NCBI RefSeq assembly: GCF_003572205.1
Contig: NZ_QXNY01000006.1
Coordinates: 310,001-374,000 of the forward strand
Direction: 5' to 3'
DNA length: 64,000 bases
Source: Algihabitans albus
GTDB lineage: Bacteria; Pseudomonadota; Alphaproteobacteria; Kiloniellales; DSM-21159
A program made the translations under genes and the position numbers. Shown piece after piece: positions 34,228 through 42,253 of the stretch. Below the pieces are notes generated by a model. The model was given only the letters and a program-made list of their open reading frames with translations. It was not told where the DNA came from and did not search any database. Numbering within the stretch: position 1 is the first letter of the stretch; each line of letters begins with the position of its first letter.

Positions 34228-35184
34228 TTACCCGCCGGCCGAACCGGAGGCCGCCGGCGCGGAGGCGCGCGAATCGGACGGCCCATCGTAGCCGAAACGC
34301 GGATCGAGCGTCTTGGCGACCAGGGTGTCGATCTGTGCCAGTTCGCCCGCGTCGAAGTCGTCGCGATAGCCGCCGACCTTGGCGCGGCGGACCTTGTAGG
34401 AGTTGGGGTCGCTGCGGTCGCCGGGCACCATGCGCCCGCCGCTGAGCCAGAAGACCCGGCGGCTCTCCAGCTTCTTCATGTTGTCGAATCGGGCGAATTC
34501 GACCACCTCGCTCAGCTCCGTCGGGCTGGCCGGGCTGCCGATGAACTCCAGGATCTTGCCCAGACTCTCCTCCGGCCGCGCCCGCATGTCCTCGTAGCGC
34601 ACGACGAGCAGCGACGGGAGATCGGGGATCGACTTGGCCCAGGCGTTCATGAAGCCGATGATCTTCGGCAAGCCGCTCGACTCGCGCATGACGAAGTCGA
34701 AGAGCGAGGTGTCGGCGCCGTGTGGCGGATAGTCGTTCAGAACCTTCTTGGCCGGCCGCATCCGGTGTTTCCACTGGAAGTACTGGGACACGGCGACGTC
34801 GGCGGGATGGCGCACCAGCAGCACGACCTTGCTGTGGGCGTAGTCGGACTTGTCGGCCAGGGTGCCGGTGTAGTCTTTCAGGTAGTTGTCATGGGTGAAG
34901 AGAATCTTCGGGATCGCCGGGTTCTTGCGGTGCAGGTTCTCGAAGCCGATCAACGACCCCTCGGGCAAGTCGTGCTTGACCTGGAAGAAGCGCGAGAGCA
35001 TGACGCGCAACCAGGTTCGGCCGCTCTTGCCGAAGGACACCACGACGCAGTCCGCGCGGCGCAGGCGCCTAAGATCCTCGCGGCCGCGCAGCCAGCGCTC
35101 GAGACGGAGTTTGCGGGGTTTGGGCAGAAAAAACAGCAGGAGCAGGATCAGCGCCCGCAGAATCCGCCCCAGAGCGTCACGCAT
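34228..35184 (-). CDS. PAPS-dependent sulfotransferase
   Basis: A 318-aa protein with an N-terminal hydrophobic anchor (residues 8-20). The 5'-phosphosulfate loop is SFGKSGRTWLR (50-60), and the 3'-phosphate-binding segment is VRHPADVAVSQYFQW. VVRYEDMRARPEESL and KVGGYRDDF are the remaining typical blocks. It would transfer sulfate from PAPS to a hydroxyl or amine of a lipid or glycan at the cytoplasmic membrane face. The minus-strand frame stays open far upstream, but that part overlaps the ELM1 gene and is not coding; ATG 35184 starts the anchor. The 99-bp gap to the divergent ELM1 gene should contain both promoters. Confidence 0.87.
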   Translation of the reverse strand: MRDALGRILRALILLLLFFLPKPRKLRLERWLRGREDLRRLRRADCVVVSFGKSGRTWLRVMLSRFFQVKHDLPEGSLIGFENLHRKNPAIPKILFTHDNYLKDYTGTLADKSDYAHSKVVLLVRHPADVAVSQYFQWKHRMRPAKKVLNDYPPHGADTSLFDFVMRESSGLPKIIGFMNAWAKSIPDLPSLLVVRYEDMRARPEESLGKILEFIGSPASPTELSEVVEFARFDNMKKLESRRVFWLSGGRMVPGDRSDPNSYKVRRAKVGGYRDDFDAGELAQIDTLVAKTLDPRFGYDGPSDSRASAPAASGSAGG

Positions 35185-35283
35185 GACTAGGACATCCAGG
35201 TTTGCGGCGGTGTGTCGTTGGAATAAGACCCCTCGTAACAGCGATGCTTGCAAAGCGCAATGCGCCGCAGGCTGTGACATTGG

Positions 35284-36519
35284 GTGGCTAAGGTGACGGA
35301 CCTGTCGACGCAACGATCGGGCGGTGAGGCGCCACCGCGAATCTGGCTGATGACGGGCCATCGCGCCGGCGACAACTCGCAGGTTCTGGCGCTTGCCGAG
35401 GGCCTCGAAAGCCAGCTGGGCTGGCCCTTCGAGATCAAGCGCTTCGTCTATCGCAAGACCGAGCTGGCCAGCAATCTCCTGCTCGGCCCCAATCTGGTCG
35501 GCGTGGTGAAGGGCGTATCCAGCACCCTGGAGCCACCCTGGCCGGACCTCATCCTTACGGCCGGACGGCGCAACGAGCCGATCTGCCGCTGGATTCAGCG
35601 GCAGGCCGCCGGCCAGCGGGTGCGCTTGGTGCATGTGGGGCGGACCTGGGCCGCGATCGGGCGCTTCGACCTGATCGTGACCACGCCCCAGTACCGCCTG
35701 CCGGACCTGCCGAACATCCTGCACAACGAGACGCCGCTGCATCGGATCCACGACGACCGCCTGGAGGCACAGGCGACGGCCTGGCGGCCGCGCTTCGCCC
35801 ATCTGCCCGAACCGCACATTGCGGTGATCATGGGCGGTAACAGCGGGCCCTATACCTTCGATCCGGCCGCCGGGGCCCGCCTGGCGCGGCAGGCCAGCGC
35901 TTTCGCCAAGGCCCGCGGCGGCTCCCTGCTGGTGACCACCAGCGCGCGTACGCCGCCGGAGGCCTTGGCGGCCTTCGAGCAGGCCCTGGATGCGCCCGCC
36001 TATCTCTACCGCTGGAGCGCCAAGGCCAAGGAGAACCCCTACTTCGCCTTTCTGGCCCTGGCGGACGAACTGATCGTCACCGGGGACAGCATGTCCATGC
36101 TGGCCGAGGCCTGCGCCACGCGGAAGCCGGTTCATATCTTCGACCTCGGCGAGGGCAAGTACGCCATGCGCCCCCTTCGGAATGGCGCAGATCGGGACGG
36201 AACGGGGCAGGGTGGGTCGGAGTCCGAGCGGCGGTCGCGCGCGGGTTGGCAGCGCGACTACCTGCGCGCCTTCATCTTCCGCATGGCCATGAAGGTGCCG
36301 CCGAAGCGGATGACCCGCGACATCCGCATCGTACACGGCAAGCTGATCGAAACCGGTCGCGCCGTCTGGCTTGGCGACCCCTTCCCGAAGGCGGCACCGC
36401 CGCCGCTCGAGAGCGTCGATCGGGCGGTCGCGGCGGTCGCGGCCCTGTTCGACGGGGAGCTGGGATCGCCTCCCGTCGCGCCCGAGTCCCCGGCGGACGC
36501 CGGCCGCAAGGCCGGCTAG
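35284..36519 (+). CDS. ELM1-family protein, paralogue 1
   Basis: A 411-aa protein of the ELM1 family (mitochondrial fission ELM1 homologues, Pfam Mito_fiss_Elm1), a group with a predicted GT-B glycosyltransferase fold but no established bacterial function. Conserved blocks are RIWLMTGHRAGDNSQVLALA at the start, PWPDLILTAGRRNEPI, NPYFAFLALADELIVTGDSM and SMLAEACATRKPVHIFDL. The GDSxSML block would be the nucleotide-sugar site of a GT-B fold. Two further paralogues lie at 40295 and 42254. GTG 35284 is used; the fold could also start at ATG 35350. Confidence 0.82.
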   Translation: MAKVTDLSTQRSGGEAPPRIWLMTGHRAGDNSQVLALAEGLESQLGWPFEIKRFVYRKTELASNLLLGPNLVGVVKGVSSTLEPPWPDLILTAGRRNEPICRWIQRQAAGQRVRLVHVGRTWAAIGRFDLIVTTPQYRLPDLPNILHNETPLHRIHDDRLEAQATAWRPRFAHLPEPHIAVIMGGNSGPYTFDPAAGARLARQASAFAKARGGSLLVTTSARTPPEALAAFEQALDAPAYLYRWSAKAKENPYFAFLALADELIVTGDSMSMLAEACATRKPVHIFDLGEGKYAMRPLRNGADRDGTGQGGSESERRSRAGWQRDYLRAFIFRMAMKVPPKRMTRDIRIVHGKLIETGRAVWLGDPFPKAAPPPLESVDRAVAAVAALFDGELGSPPVAPESPADAGRKAG

Positions 36520-36535
36520 ACGCCGATCCTCCGGT

Positions 36536-37444
36536 TTAGGCCGGCAGTGGCGGTGTCTGCTTGAGAACGTCCAGTGCGTCGTGGCGGATGTGGTTCTCGC
36601 GCATCTCGGCCCGTAGCTGGTCCTCGGTGACGACGCCCTCGGCCAGGCATTCGCGCAGAAGTCCGAAGAAGAAGTTCTGCTGGGCCCTGTCCGGATGCGC
36701 CTGATAGTGGGAGGGAGCGCCGCCCCAGCCCAGCATGGCCCGCTTCAGCGGCCGCATCCAGGTCTTCGGCCGGGTCGCCTTGAACTTCTTCGAGGCTGCC
36801 GTGAAATCGACCGGAAGCCCGGTTTTCCAGGGCTGGGTCTGGCGCTTCGTGTTGTGCAGAAGCTTGGTCTCGGGCCCCAGGTGATCGAAATCGTTCCAGC
36901 GGTCCTCGAGCTTGCCGATGGAACTGCGCGGTTCGGTCTTGAGACAGATCCACTCCATGTAGTCGCGCTTCCGCTCGAACAGCTCGGTGAAGTTTTCCTT
37001 CGCCCGCCAGTGGGTCAGCTTCGCGCAGTCGAGCAGCATCACGCTGCTGGCCATGCAGCCGTCGAGACCCTTGCTGCCGGTGCGGGAGCGGCAGACGATG
37101 GCCTTGCCGTCCATATCCCGGGTCAGCAGCTCCCAGACGTCGCCGACCGCGAAGATATCGGGGTCGATCACCACCGCGCGGCCCTCGTAGCCCATCAGTT
37201 CCGGCGGCATGAAGCGCAGCGGCGTGAAGGACTGCAGGTCGTCGTAGCGCCACACGCGCGAGCCGCCCTCGCGCAGGAAGGGCTGGCCCTCCCGTTCGCG
37301 CAGAAAGGGGTGGTCCTTGGTGTGGATGATCTTGACGTCGAACGCCTCGCGATGCTGCGAGTTGCGCAGCAGAGAGTGCCGCGACACCAGGGCGCCGAGA
37401 TACTGCCGTTCGTTGGTATGGATGAAGACGCAGGGCTTGGTCAT
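36536..37444 (-). CDS. GT8-like putative glycosyltransferase, copy B
   Basis: A 302-aa paralogue of the 33287-34189 protein; the same blocks occur in the same order (FIHTNERQ, IIHTKDHPFL, LQSFTPLRFMPPEL, VVIDPDIFAVGD with Asp94/Asp96, ASSVMLLDCAKLTHW, WNDFDHLGPET). The two differ mainly between residues 110-120 and 210-250. It follows the methyltransferase gene by 91 bp and converges on the first ELM1 gene with 16 bp between stops. Two copies suggest two different sugar additions or substrates. Confidence 0.75.
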   Translation of the reverse strand: MTKPCVFIHTNERQYLGALVSRHSLLRNSQHREAFDVKIIHTKDHPFLREREGQPFLREGGSRVWRYDDLQSFTPLRFMPPELMGYEGRAVVIDPDIFAVGDVWELLTRDMDGKAIVCRSRTGSKGLDGCMASSVMLLDCAKLTHWRAKENFTELFERKRDYMEWICLKTEPRSSIGKLEDRWNDFDHLGPETKLLHNTKRQTQPWKTGLPVDFTAASKKFKATRPKTWMRPLKRAMLGWGGAPSHYQAHPDRAQQNFFFGLLRECLAEGVVTEDQLRAEMRENHIRHDALDVLKQTPPLPA

Positions 37445-37535
37445 AGGGCGCGGAATCCGTCAGGTTTCTCGTGACGCGACACAATAGGCATCGCGCGCGC
37501 GCTTGCAAGACGTCGTGCCGGGGCCGGTGTGGGCG

Positions 37536-38504
37536 TCAGGCGCGCTTTTCCGCCAGCACCGCGCAGACCTTGAGGAAGGCTTCCTGGGGGAAGTCGTTGG
37601 TGGCCCAGACCGGCAGAAGCCCGTGGTCCTTCAGCTCGTCGATCCGGCCCCGGAAGTAGTCGCGCCGGATGACGTTGCGGCGCGGCCAGCCGCTGTCGTT
37701 CATGTCCCGGAAGGGTTCGATCAGGAAGGCATGGCGGCTGCTGACCCGTGCGACCTCTGCCAGGGCCTGATGGCGGATCCGTTCCATCTGTTCCAGCGCC
37801 AGGCAGCTGTAGACCAGATCGAAGGCCCCGGCCTCGAAAGGAAGCTCCGCCGCGTTGCCCTGCCTGAAGTCGATCCGGCGGAAGGCGGTCGTGTCGGTCA
37901 GCGGCAGCGGTGCATAGGTCTGCAGGGCTTCCGGCATCTCGGCCTGCTGCTGGAAGTCCTGGGCCGCGGCCTGTCCCGCCCGCGTCAACTCGACGCCCGT
38001 GAAGGCGATGTCCGGGAAGCGGCAGGAGAGAAGCATCAGATTGATGCCGTTGCCGCAGCCGACTTCCAGGACCCGGCGCGGGCGAAGCTGCTCCAGCACG
38101 CGGACCAGCATCACCTGGCGCACCCGGGTCGCGCCCATATCGCTGGCGAACATCGGCTGGCCGCGCCAGTCCCAGGGCGCCACGCGCGGCAGCGCGCCCC
38201 CGACCTCGTAGGTGCTGACGTCGATCTTGCTCCAGGCCCGGTCGTATTCCTGCACCACCACCTCTTCCCGGCGCTGACGGCTCGGGAGCCAGCCGAGCAG
38301 GCTCCGCTTGAAATAGCCCTTCCTGATCTTCTTCTGACGCCGTTCGATCTCTCCGCGCCAAGCCTGGTCGTCGGCGTTCAGATAGCGCTCGACGAAGGGC
38401 TCGAAAGCGGCTGCCAGCTCCCGGCTGGAGATTGCGGGGGCCGCCTCGCTGCCGGTGAAGGCGGGCAGCGCCGCGATGGGCGAATCGAGGATCTTTGTCA
38501 GCAT
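37536..38504 (-). CDS. Class I SAM-dependent methyltransferase
   Basis: A 322-aa protein. The SAM-binding motif I is VLEVGCGNGINL (146-157), motif II region IAFTGVELTRAG, and post-motif FDLVYSCLALEQMER. There are about 140 residues ahead of the Rossmann domain, with charged helices (IERRQKKIRKGYFKR) that may bind the acceptor or membrane. The open frame extends upstream, but ATG 38504 gives the natural start; the upstream part is divergent promoter DNA. Substrate unknown; neighbours point to a sugar or lipid. Confidence 0.82.
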   Translation of the reverse strand: MLTKILDSPIAALPAFTGSEAAPAISSRELAAAFEPFVERYLNADDQAWRGEIERRQKKIRKGYFKRSLLGWLPSRQRREEVVVQEYDRAWSKIDVSTYEVGGALPRVAPWDWRGQPMFASDMGATRVRQVMLVRVLEQLRPRRVLEVGCGNGINLMLLSCRFPDIAFTGVELTRAGQAAAQDFQQQAEMPEALQTYAPLPLTDTTAFRRIDFRQGNAAELPFEAGAFDLVYSCLALEQMERIRHQALAEVARVSSRHAFLIEPFRDMNDSGWPRRNVIRRDYFRGRIDELKDHGLLPVWATNDFPQEAFLKVCAVLAEKRA

Positions 38505-38635
38505 GGGCGCGATCCTGGCGTCTGCGATCCGCCTTGACAATCGGGACGTGCCGGACCCACCAAGTGAGGTTCGATCGTGAAGTCCGGCGTTCTCTTTTGG
38601 GGAGATACGCTGCGGGCAGGAGGGACCCCAGTTCG

Positions 38636-39391
38636 ATGGCGACGCTCTTGGTGCTTGGCTCCAAGCCCGATCCCTGTCTGCCGCCCGCCGGCAGCTACGA
38701 CGATCTGGCCTGTGCCAATGCCTCGGGCGCATCCGCCGCCAGACTCGGCTTGCCGAAGCCGCGCTACAGTGTGATGTCCGCGATTCTGACCTCTGGCCGC
38801 AAGGCGCCGAACCGGCTGGCTCTGGACGCCTTGCAAGGCTTGCGGACCGAAGATCTCTACTTCTTTCCGCGCCCGCGGCGCGGCCGGTCCGTCTGGCAGC
38901 GCGCAGGGCACCGGCTCAAGGCCTTTCGGACGACGCCGCTCTACTTCCGGGCCAAGTTGGCCGCGCGCGGGTACCGCTACGACCGCTTCCTGAACCCCGG
39001 TCTGGATCACTACCTGGACCTGATCCGGTCGCTGTGTGGCCAGGACCCCGAAGTCCTGGCCTGCATGGAGCGCAAGGTACCCTCGACCGGCGTCGTCACC
39101 CTGGCGCTCGGTCTTGGCGAGCGCGCTTACGACCGTGTCGTCATGAGCGGCTTCAGTTTCGAGATCAGTCACGCCTATGCGGAGAACCCCTTGATCCACG
39201 AATGGGGCAGCACGCGCAGCAAGCATGCGGAGACCGATATCGCCGTTCTCCGTTGCCTTGCCGGTCGCTTTTCCGGTCTCTATACCAGTGAACCCACGGT
39301 CAGCGCGCGTGCGGGCCTGCCGCTGTTGCCGACCGCGACGCAGCCGGATCCCGCGGCGTCTCTGCCGGCTTCGGCGGCGCCGGACCCTTGA
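38636..39391 (+). CDS. Protein of unknown function with weak sialyltransferase-like features
   Basis: A 251-aa soluble protein that I do not firmly recognise. It begins MATLLVLGSKPDPCLPPAG, resembling the nucleotide-binding opening (VxGxGPS) of GT42/GT29-type sialyltransferase folds. Later RVVMSGFSFEISHAYAENP, then KHAETDIAVLRCLAG and YTSEPTVSARAGLPLLP follow the order seen in that fold (G-F-F near a histidine, then a serine-rich end). This similarity is only by eye. It starts the small plus-strand run that continues with an oxygenase and ELM1 paralogue 2. AGGAGGG (38616-38622) lies about 13 nt before ATG 38636. The C-terminal 20 residues are Ala/Pro-rich. Confidence 0.6.
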   Translation: MATLLVLGSKPDPCLPPAGSYDDLACANASGASAARLGLPKPRYSVMSAILTSGRKAPNRLALDALQGLRTEDLYFFPRPRRGRSVWQRAGHRLKAFRTTPLYFRAKLAARGYRYDRFLNPGLDHYLDLIRSLCGQDPEVLACMERKVPSTGVVTLALGLGERAYDRVVMSGFSFEISHAYAENPLIHEWGSTRSKHAETDIAVLRCLAGRFSGLYTSEPTVSARAGLPLLPTATQPDPAASLPASAAPDP

Positions 39392-39481
39392 TTTGCGAGA
39401 CGTCACCGACTGACGCTGCAGAAGCCGCCGCGCCCGATAGAGCTTTCATCGACTCCTTCCCCATCACCTGCTGGCCTTGAG

Positions 39482-40237
39482 ATGCGCTTCGACTACGATC
39501 ACCTGACCTTTCGCTACGAGCCCTTCCCGATCGGCTGCGCCCATCCCCTGATGGATGCGCAGGCCTACCGGGATCTGCTGGACGCCTATCCGCCGCTGGA
39601 GATCTTCGCGAACATTCCCAAGCTGGGCGACAAGTACTCCCTGTCCGAGCGTTACAATCCCAAACAGTACAAGGACTTCATCGCGTCGACGCCGCTTTGG
39701 CGCGAGCTGCACGGCTGGATCAAGAGCGACGCCTTCATCGACGAGGTTCTGGCCACGCTGCAGGCGCATCACCTGGACCTCGGTTACAAGCCGCAGGCGG
39801 GACGGTCGCTGACCCTTGGCAAGCGCTTCAAGGAGCTGCGGCGCGGGCGCCTCTGGGCCGATCCCGGACGGCTGCACACGCGCTTCGAGTTCTCCATGCT
39901 GCCGGCCGACGGCGGACACTTGCTGCCCCATACCGATACGCCCGAGAAGGTGGTGACCCTGATCGTCTCCATGGTCGGCGAGGGGGAATGGGATCCCGCC
40001 TTCGGCGGCGGGACCGACGTAAATCAGGCCAGGGAGACCCGCTTCAGCTACAATTGGCTGAATCGCCAGAGCGCCTTCGAGGACATGGACATTCTCCAGA
40101 CCTTCGATTTTCAGCCCAATCAGGGGATTATCTTCGTCAAGACGCACAATTCCTGGCATTCGGTCCGGCCGATGGCGGGCCAGGGCAGCAAAGCGCTTCG
40201 GCGCACCTTGACCATCAACATCGAGCGGGAGGACTGA
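39482..40237 (+). CDS. 2-oxoglutarate/Fe(II)-dependent oxygenase
   Basis: A 251-aa protein with the iron triad His150, Asp152 (LLPHTDTPEK) and His226 (NSWHSVRP), and an arginine pair at 240-241 for 2-oxoglutarate binding (RRTLTINIE). The double-stranded beta-helix occupies the C-terminal half (from about residue 130). Such enzymes hydroxylate or oxidatively modify sugars, amino acids or lipids. No signal peptide. It follows the unknown protein by 90 bp and precedes ELM1 paralogue 2 by 57 bp on the same strand. Confidence 0.83.
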   Translation: MRFDYDHLTFRYEPFPIGCAHPLMDAQAYRDLLDAYPPLEIFANIPKLGDKYSLSERYNPKQYKDFIASTPLWRELHGWIKSDAFIDEVLATLQAHHLDLGYKPQAGRSLTLGKRFKELRRGRLWADPGRLHTRFEFSMLPADGGHLLPHTDTPEKVVTLIVSMVGEGEWDPAFGGGTDVNQARETRFSYNWLNRQSAFEDMDILQTFDFQPNQGIIFVKTHNSWHSVRPMAGQGSKALRRTLTINIERED

Positions 40238-40294
40238 TCGGAGAGAAGCGGGGGACGCCCGTTCTCTTCCGAGCCTGTCACAAGCTTTGGTTCC

Positions 40295-41503
40295 ATGTCC
40301 CAACCGGTATCTCGTCCCATAGAGTCGATCTCGGCGCCGCGCGTCTGGGTGCTGATCAGCGATAAGATCGGCGACGACAGCCAGAGTCTGCTGGTCGCCA
40401 ACGCACTCGGATGGCCCTTCGAGGTCCGCAAGATGGTGTTCGGCGACAGCGAATGGCGCTGGTACGACCGGCTCCGGGGACCGACGCTGCGGAACGTAGC
40501 GGTCGAGGACTCGGCGGCTCTGGCGCCGCCCTGGCCCGACCTGGTGATCTCTGCCGGGCGGCTCCAGGTGCCGGTCGTCACCTGGATCAAGCAGCAGTCG
40601 GGTGGACGCACCCGGCTGGTACAGTTCAATCGGCCGCTGGAACTCGATGCCTTCGACCTGGTGATCGCTCCGCCGCAATTGCGCGTGCCGCCGCGCCGCA
40701 ACGTCCTGAACTTGAGGCTCGCTCTGCAACGCCGTGACGATCCGGAGCGGCTGGAGGCGGCGGGACTGAGCTGGCAGTCCCGCTTCGCCGGCCGGCCGAA
40801 ACCCTGGGTCGCCGCCATGGTGGGCGGGCCGGCCTGGCCCTTCAGTTTCGACCCGGCCGCGGCCGGCGAGATGATGCGGCGGCTGCAGGCCTATGCCGAC
40901 GGGCAAAACGGATCGCTTCTGGTCACGACCAGCCGCCGTACGCCCGAGGCCGCCATCGCGGCCATGGTCGCGGAGGCGCGGCCGCAGGACTTCGTCTACC
41001 GCTGGGATAGCGATCCCGAGACCAATCCCTACTTCGCCTTCCTGGCCTTGGCCGATCAGTTCGTGGTCACCGGCGACAGCGCCTCGATGCTGACCGAGGT
41101 CATCCGCTTGGGCAGGCCGCTGGCCATCTACGACATGCCCAAGCGCTGGTCGCTGCGTAAGCGGGTCAAGAGCGCCGTGCGCAGCTACCTGCACGGCTCC
41201 CATCTCGCGGAAGACCGCATCGTCTCGGGCCTTCGCGGCGTTCTCAGCGATAGCGCCCACAAACTGGGGATCGGCTACCAGCGCGACTTCGAACACTTCC
41301 ACCGCGGGCTGGTGCGCGGCGGCTGGGCGAGCTACTTCGGCGCTCCGATCGCCCCACCGAGCGCGAGCCCGCCGGACGATCTGCCGATCGTGGTGGAGCG
41401 GATCCGACGTCTGATGGCCGAGGCCGGTCACGACCTGGGGTCACCACTGCCGGATCCCAGGCCGCATCCTCGATCAACCCCCGAGCCCAACCGGGTCGCC
41501 TGA
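40295..41503 (+). CDS. ELM1-family protein, paralogue 2
   Basis: A 402-aa protein with the same blocks as paralogue 1: RVWVLISDKIGDDSQSLLVA, PWPDLVISAGRLQVPVVTWI, NPYFAFLALADQFVVTGDS and ASMLTEVIRLGRPLAIYD. Between residues about 275 and 345 it differs strongly from paralogue 1 and 3, having a basic stretch (KRWSLRKRVKSAVRSYLHG). It converges with the methyltransferase at 41524, 20 bp apart. Divergence between the three copies suggests different acceptors. Confidence 0.82.
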   Translation: MSQPVSRPIESISAPRVWVLISDKIGDDSQSLLVANALGWPFEVRKMVFGDSEWRWYDRLRGPTLRNVAVEDSAALAPPWPDLVISAGRLQVPVVTWIKQQSGGRTRLVQFNRPLELDAFDLVIAPPQLRVPPRRNVLNLRLALQRRDDPERLEAAGLSWQSRFAGRPKPWVAAMVGGPAWPFSFDPAAAGEMMRRLQAYADGQNGSLLVTTSRRTPEAAIAAMVAEARPQDFVYRWDSDPETNPYFAFLALADQFVVTGDSASMLTEVIRLGRPLAIYDMPKRWSLRKRVKSAVRSYLHGSHLAEDRIVSGLRGVLSDSAHKLGIGYQRDFEHFHRGLVRGGWASYFGAPIAPPSASPPDDLPIVVERIRRLMAEAGHDLGSPLPDPRPHPRSTPEPNRVA

Positions 41504-41523
41504 CGGGCGTTGCAGACCCGGGC

Positions 41524-42246
41524 TTACGGCTCGTCCGAAACCACCAATTGGCCGCCGCTGCCGTTCGCGCCGCTGCCATCCAGAATTTCCCAGTGGCGCT
41601 TGGGCTTGCCGAACAAACCGAGGTAGCGCTTGCTGTCGCCCTTGACGCCGAGCACGAAGCGATAGTGGACGTTCGGATGACGGGCCGCGATCTCGCGGAC
41701 CAGTTCGGCCCACCATTCCGGCGGACGGACCGTGCAATGCGCGTTCTCGCCGTTCGGCAGCAGCTTCTTGGCGGGATAGCAGGCGACGCCGACGTAGAGG
41801 AAGAGTCGGGCGAAGCCGAAGAGTTCCTCGACGATCCAGCGGACATCCGATTCCGGGCAGTGTTCCATCACGTCGGTGCAGATCACGCCGTCGAACTGGC
41901 CGCTCGGCAGGGTCCAGAACTCTTCGTAGCCTGGGTCGTACTTGGTGATCTGCTCCAGACCCCAGTAGGTGTTCAGGTCCTTCACCTGCTGGCCGTCCGG
42001 CAGCTCGATATCCTGCCACGTGTACTGCTGCCCCTTGCCGGAGCCGTAGTCGAGCAGCGTGCGTGCACCGCTGGCATCGATCATCTTTTTGATCGCCATG
42101 GCGTGCGGCGGCAGGCTCTTGCCGGTGAAGGTGCGCTCCGGCGGGATGCCGTGCACCGTATCGCCTTCGGTGTGCATGCGCTTGTAAAGGGCCAGGAGTT
42201 CCTGGAAGCGCGGACTGGGCGACTGTCGGCTGTATGTTTCGGACAT
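41524..42246 (-). CDS. SAM-dependent methyltransferase-like protein
   Basis: A 240-aa protein. Motif I is TLLDYGSGKGQQY (63-75), an unusual but accepted form (D-x-G-S-G-x-G). VICTDVMEHCPESDVRWIVEELF is the post-I/II region common in class I methyltransferases. It starts 7 bp after the ELM1 paralogue 3 gene, hence co-transcribed. The family is seen in surface-polysaccharide and lipid loci. Substrate unknown. Confidence 0.75.
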   Translation of the reverse strand: MSETYSRQSPSPRFQELLALYKRMHTEGDTVHGIPPERTFTGKSLPPHAMAIKKMIDASGARTLLDYGSGKGQQYTWQDIELPDGQQVKDLNTYWGLEQITKYDPGYEEFWTLPSGQFDGVICTDVMEHCPESDVRWIVEELFGFARLFLYVGVACYPAKKLLPNGENAHCTVRPPEWWAELVREIAARHPNVHYRFVLGVKGDSKRYLGLFGKPKRHWEILDGSGANGSGGQLVVSDEP

Positions 42247-42253
42247 GGCCTCT

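Noticed and set aside
35185-36336. Upstream extension of the sulfotransferase frame to about 700 residues
   Set aside because: The extra part is antisense to ELM1 paralogue 1 and has no domain; ATG 35184 gives a normal sulfotransferase with an N-terminal anchor.
38534-38539. Perfect TTGACA in the gap between the methyltransferase and the unknown gene
   Set aside because: No acceptable -10 sequence at 16-18 bp on the plus strand, and it does not read as a promoter on the minus strand.
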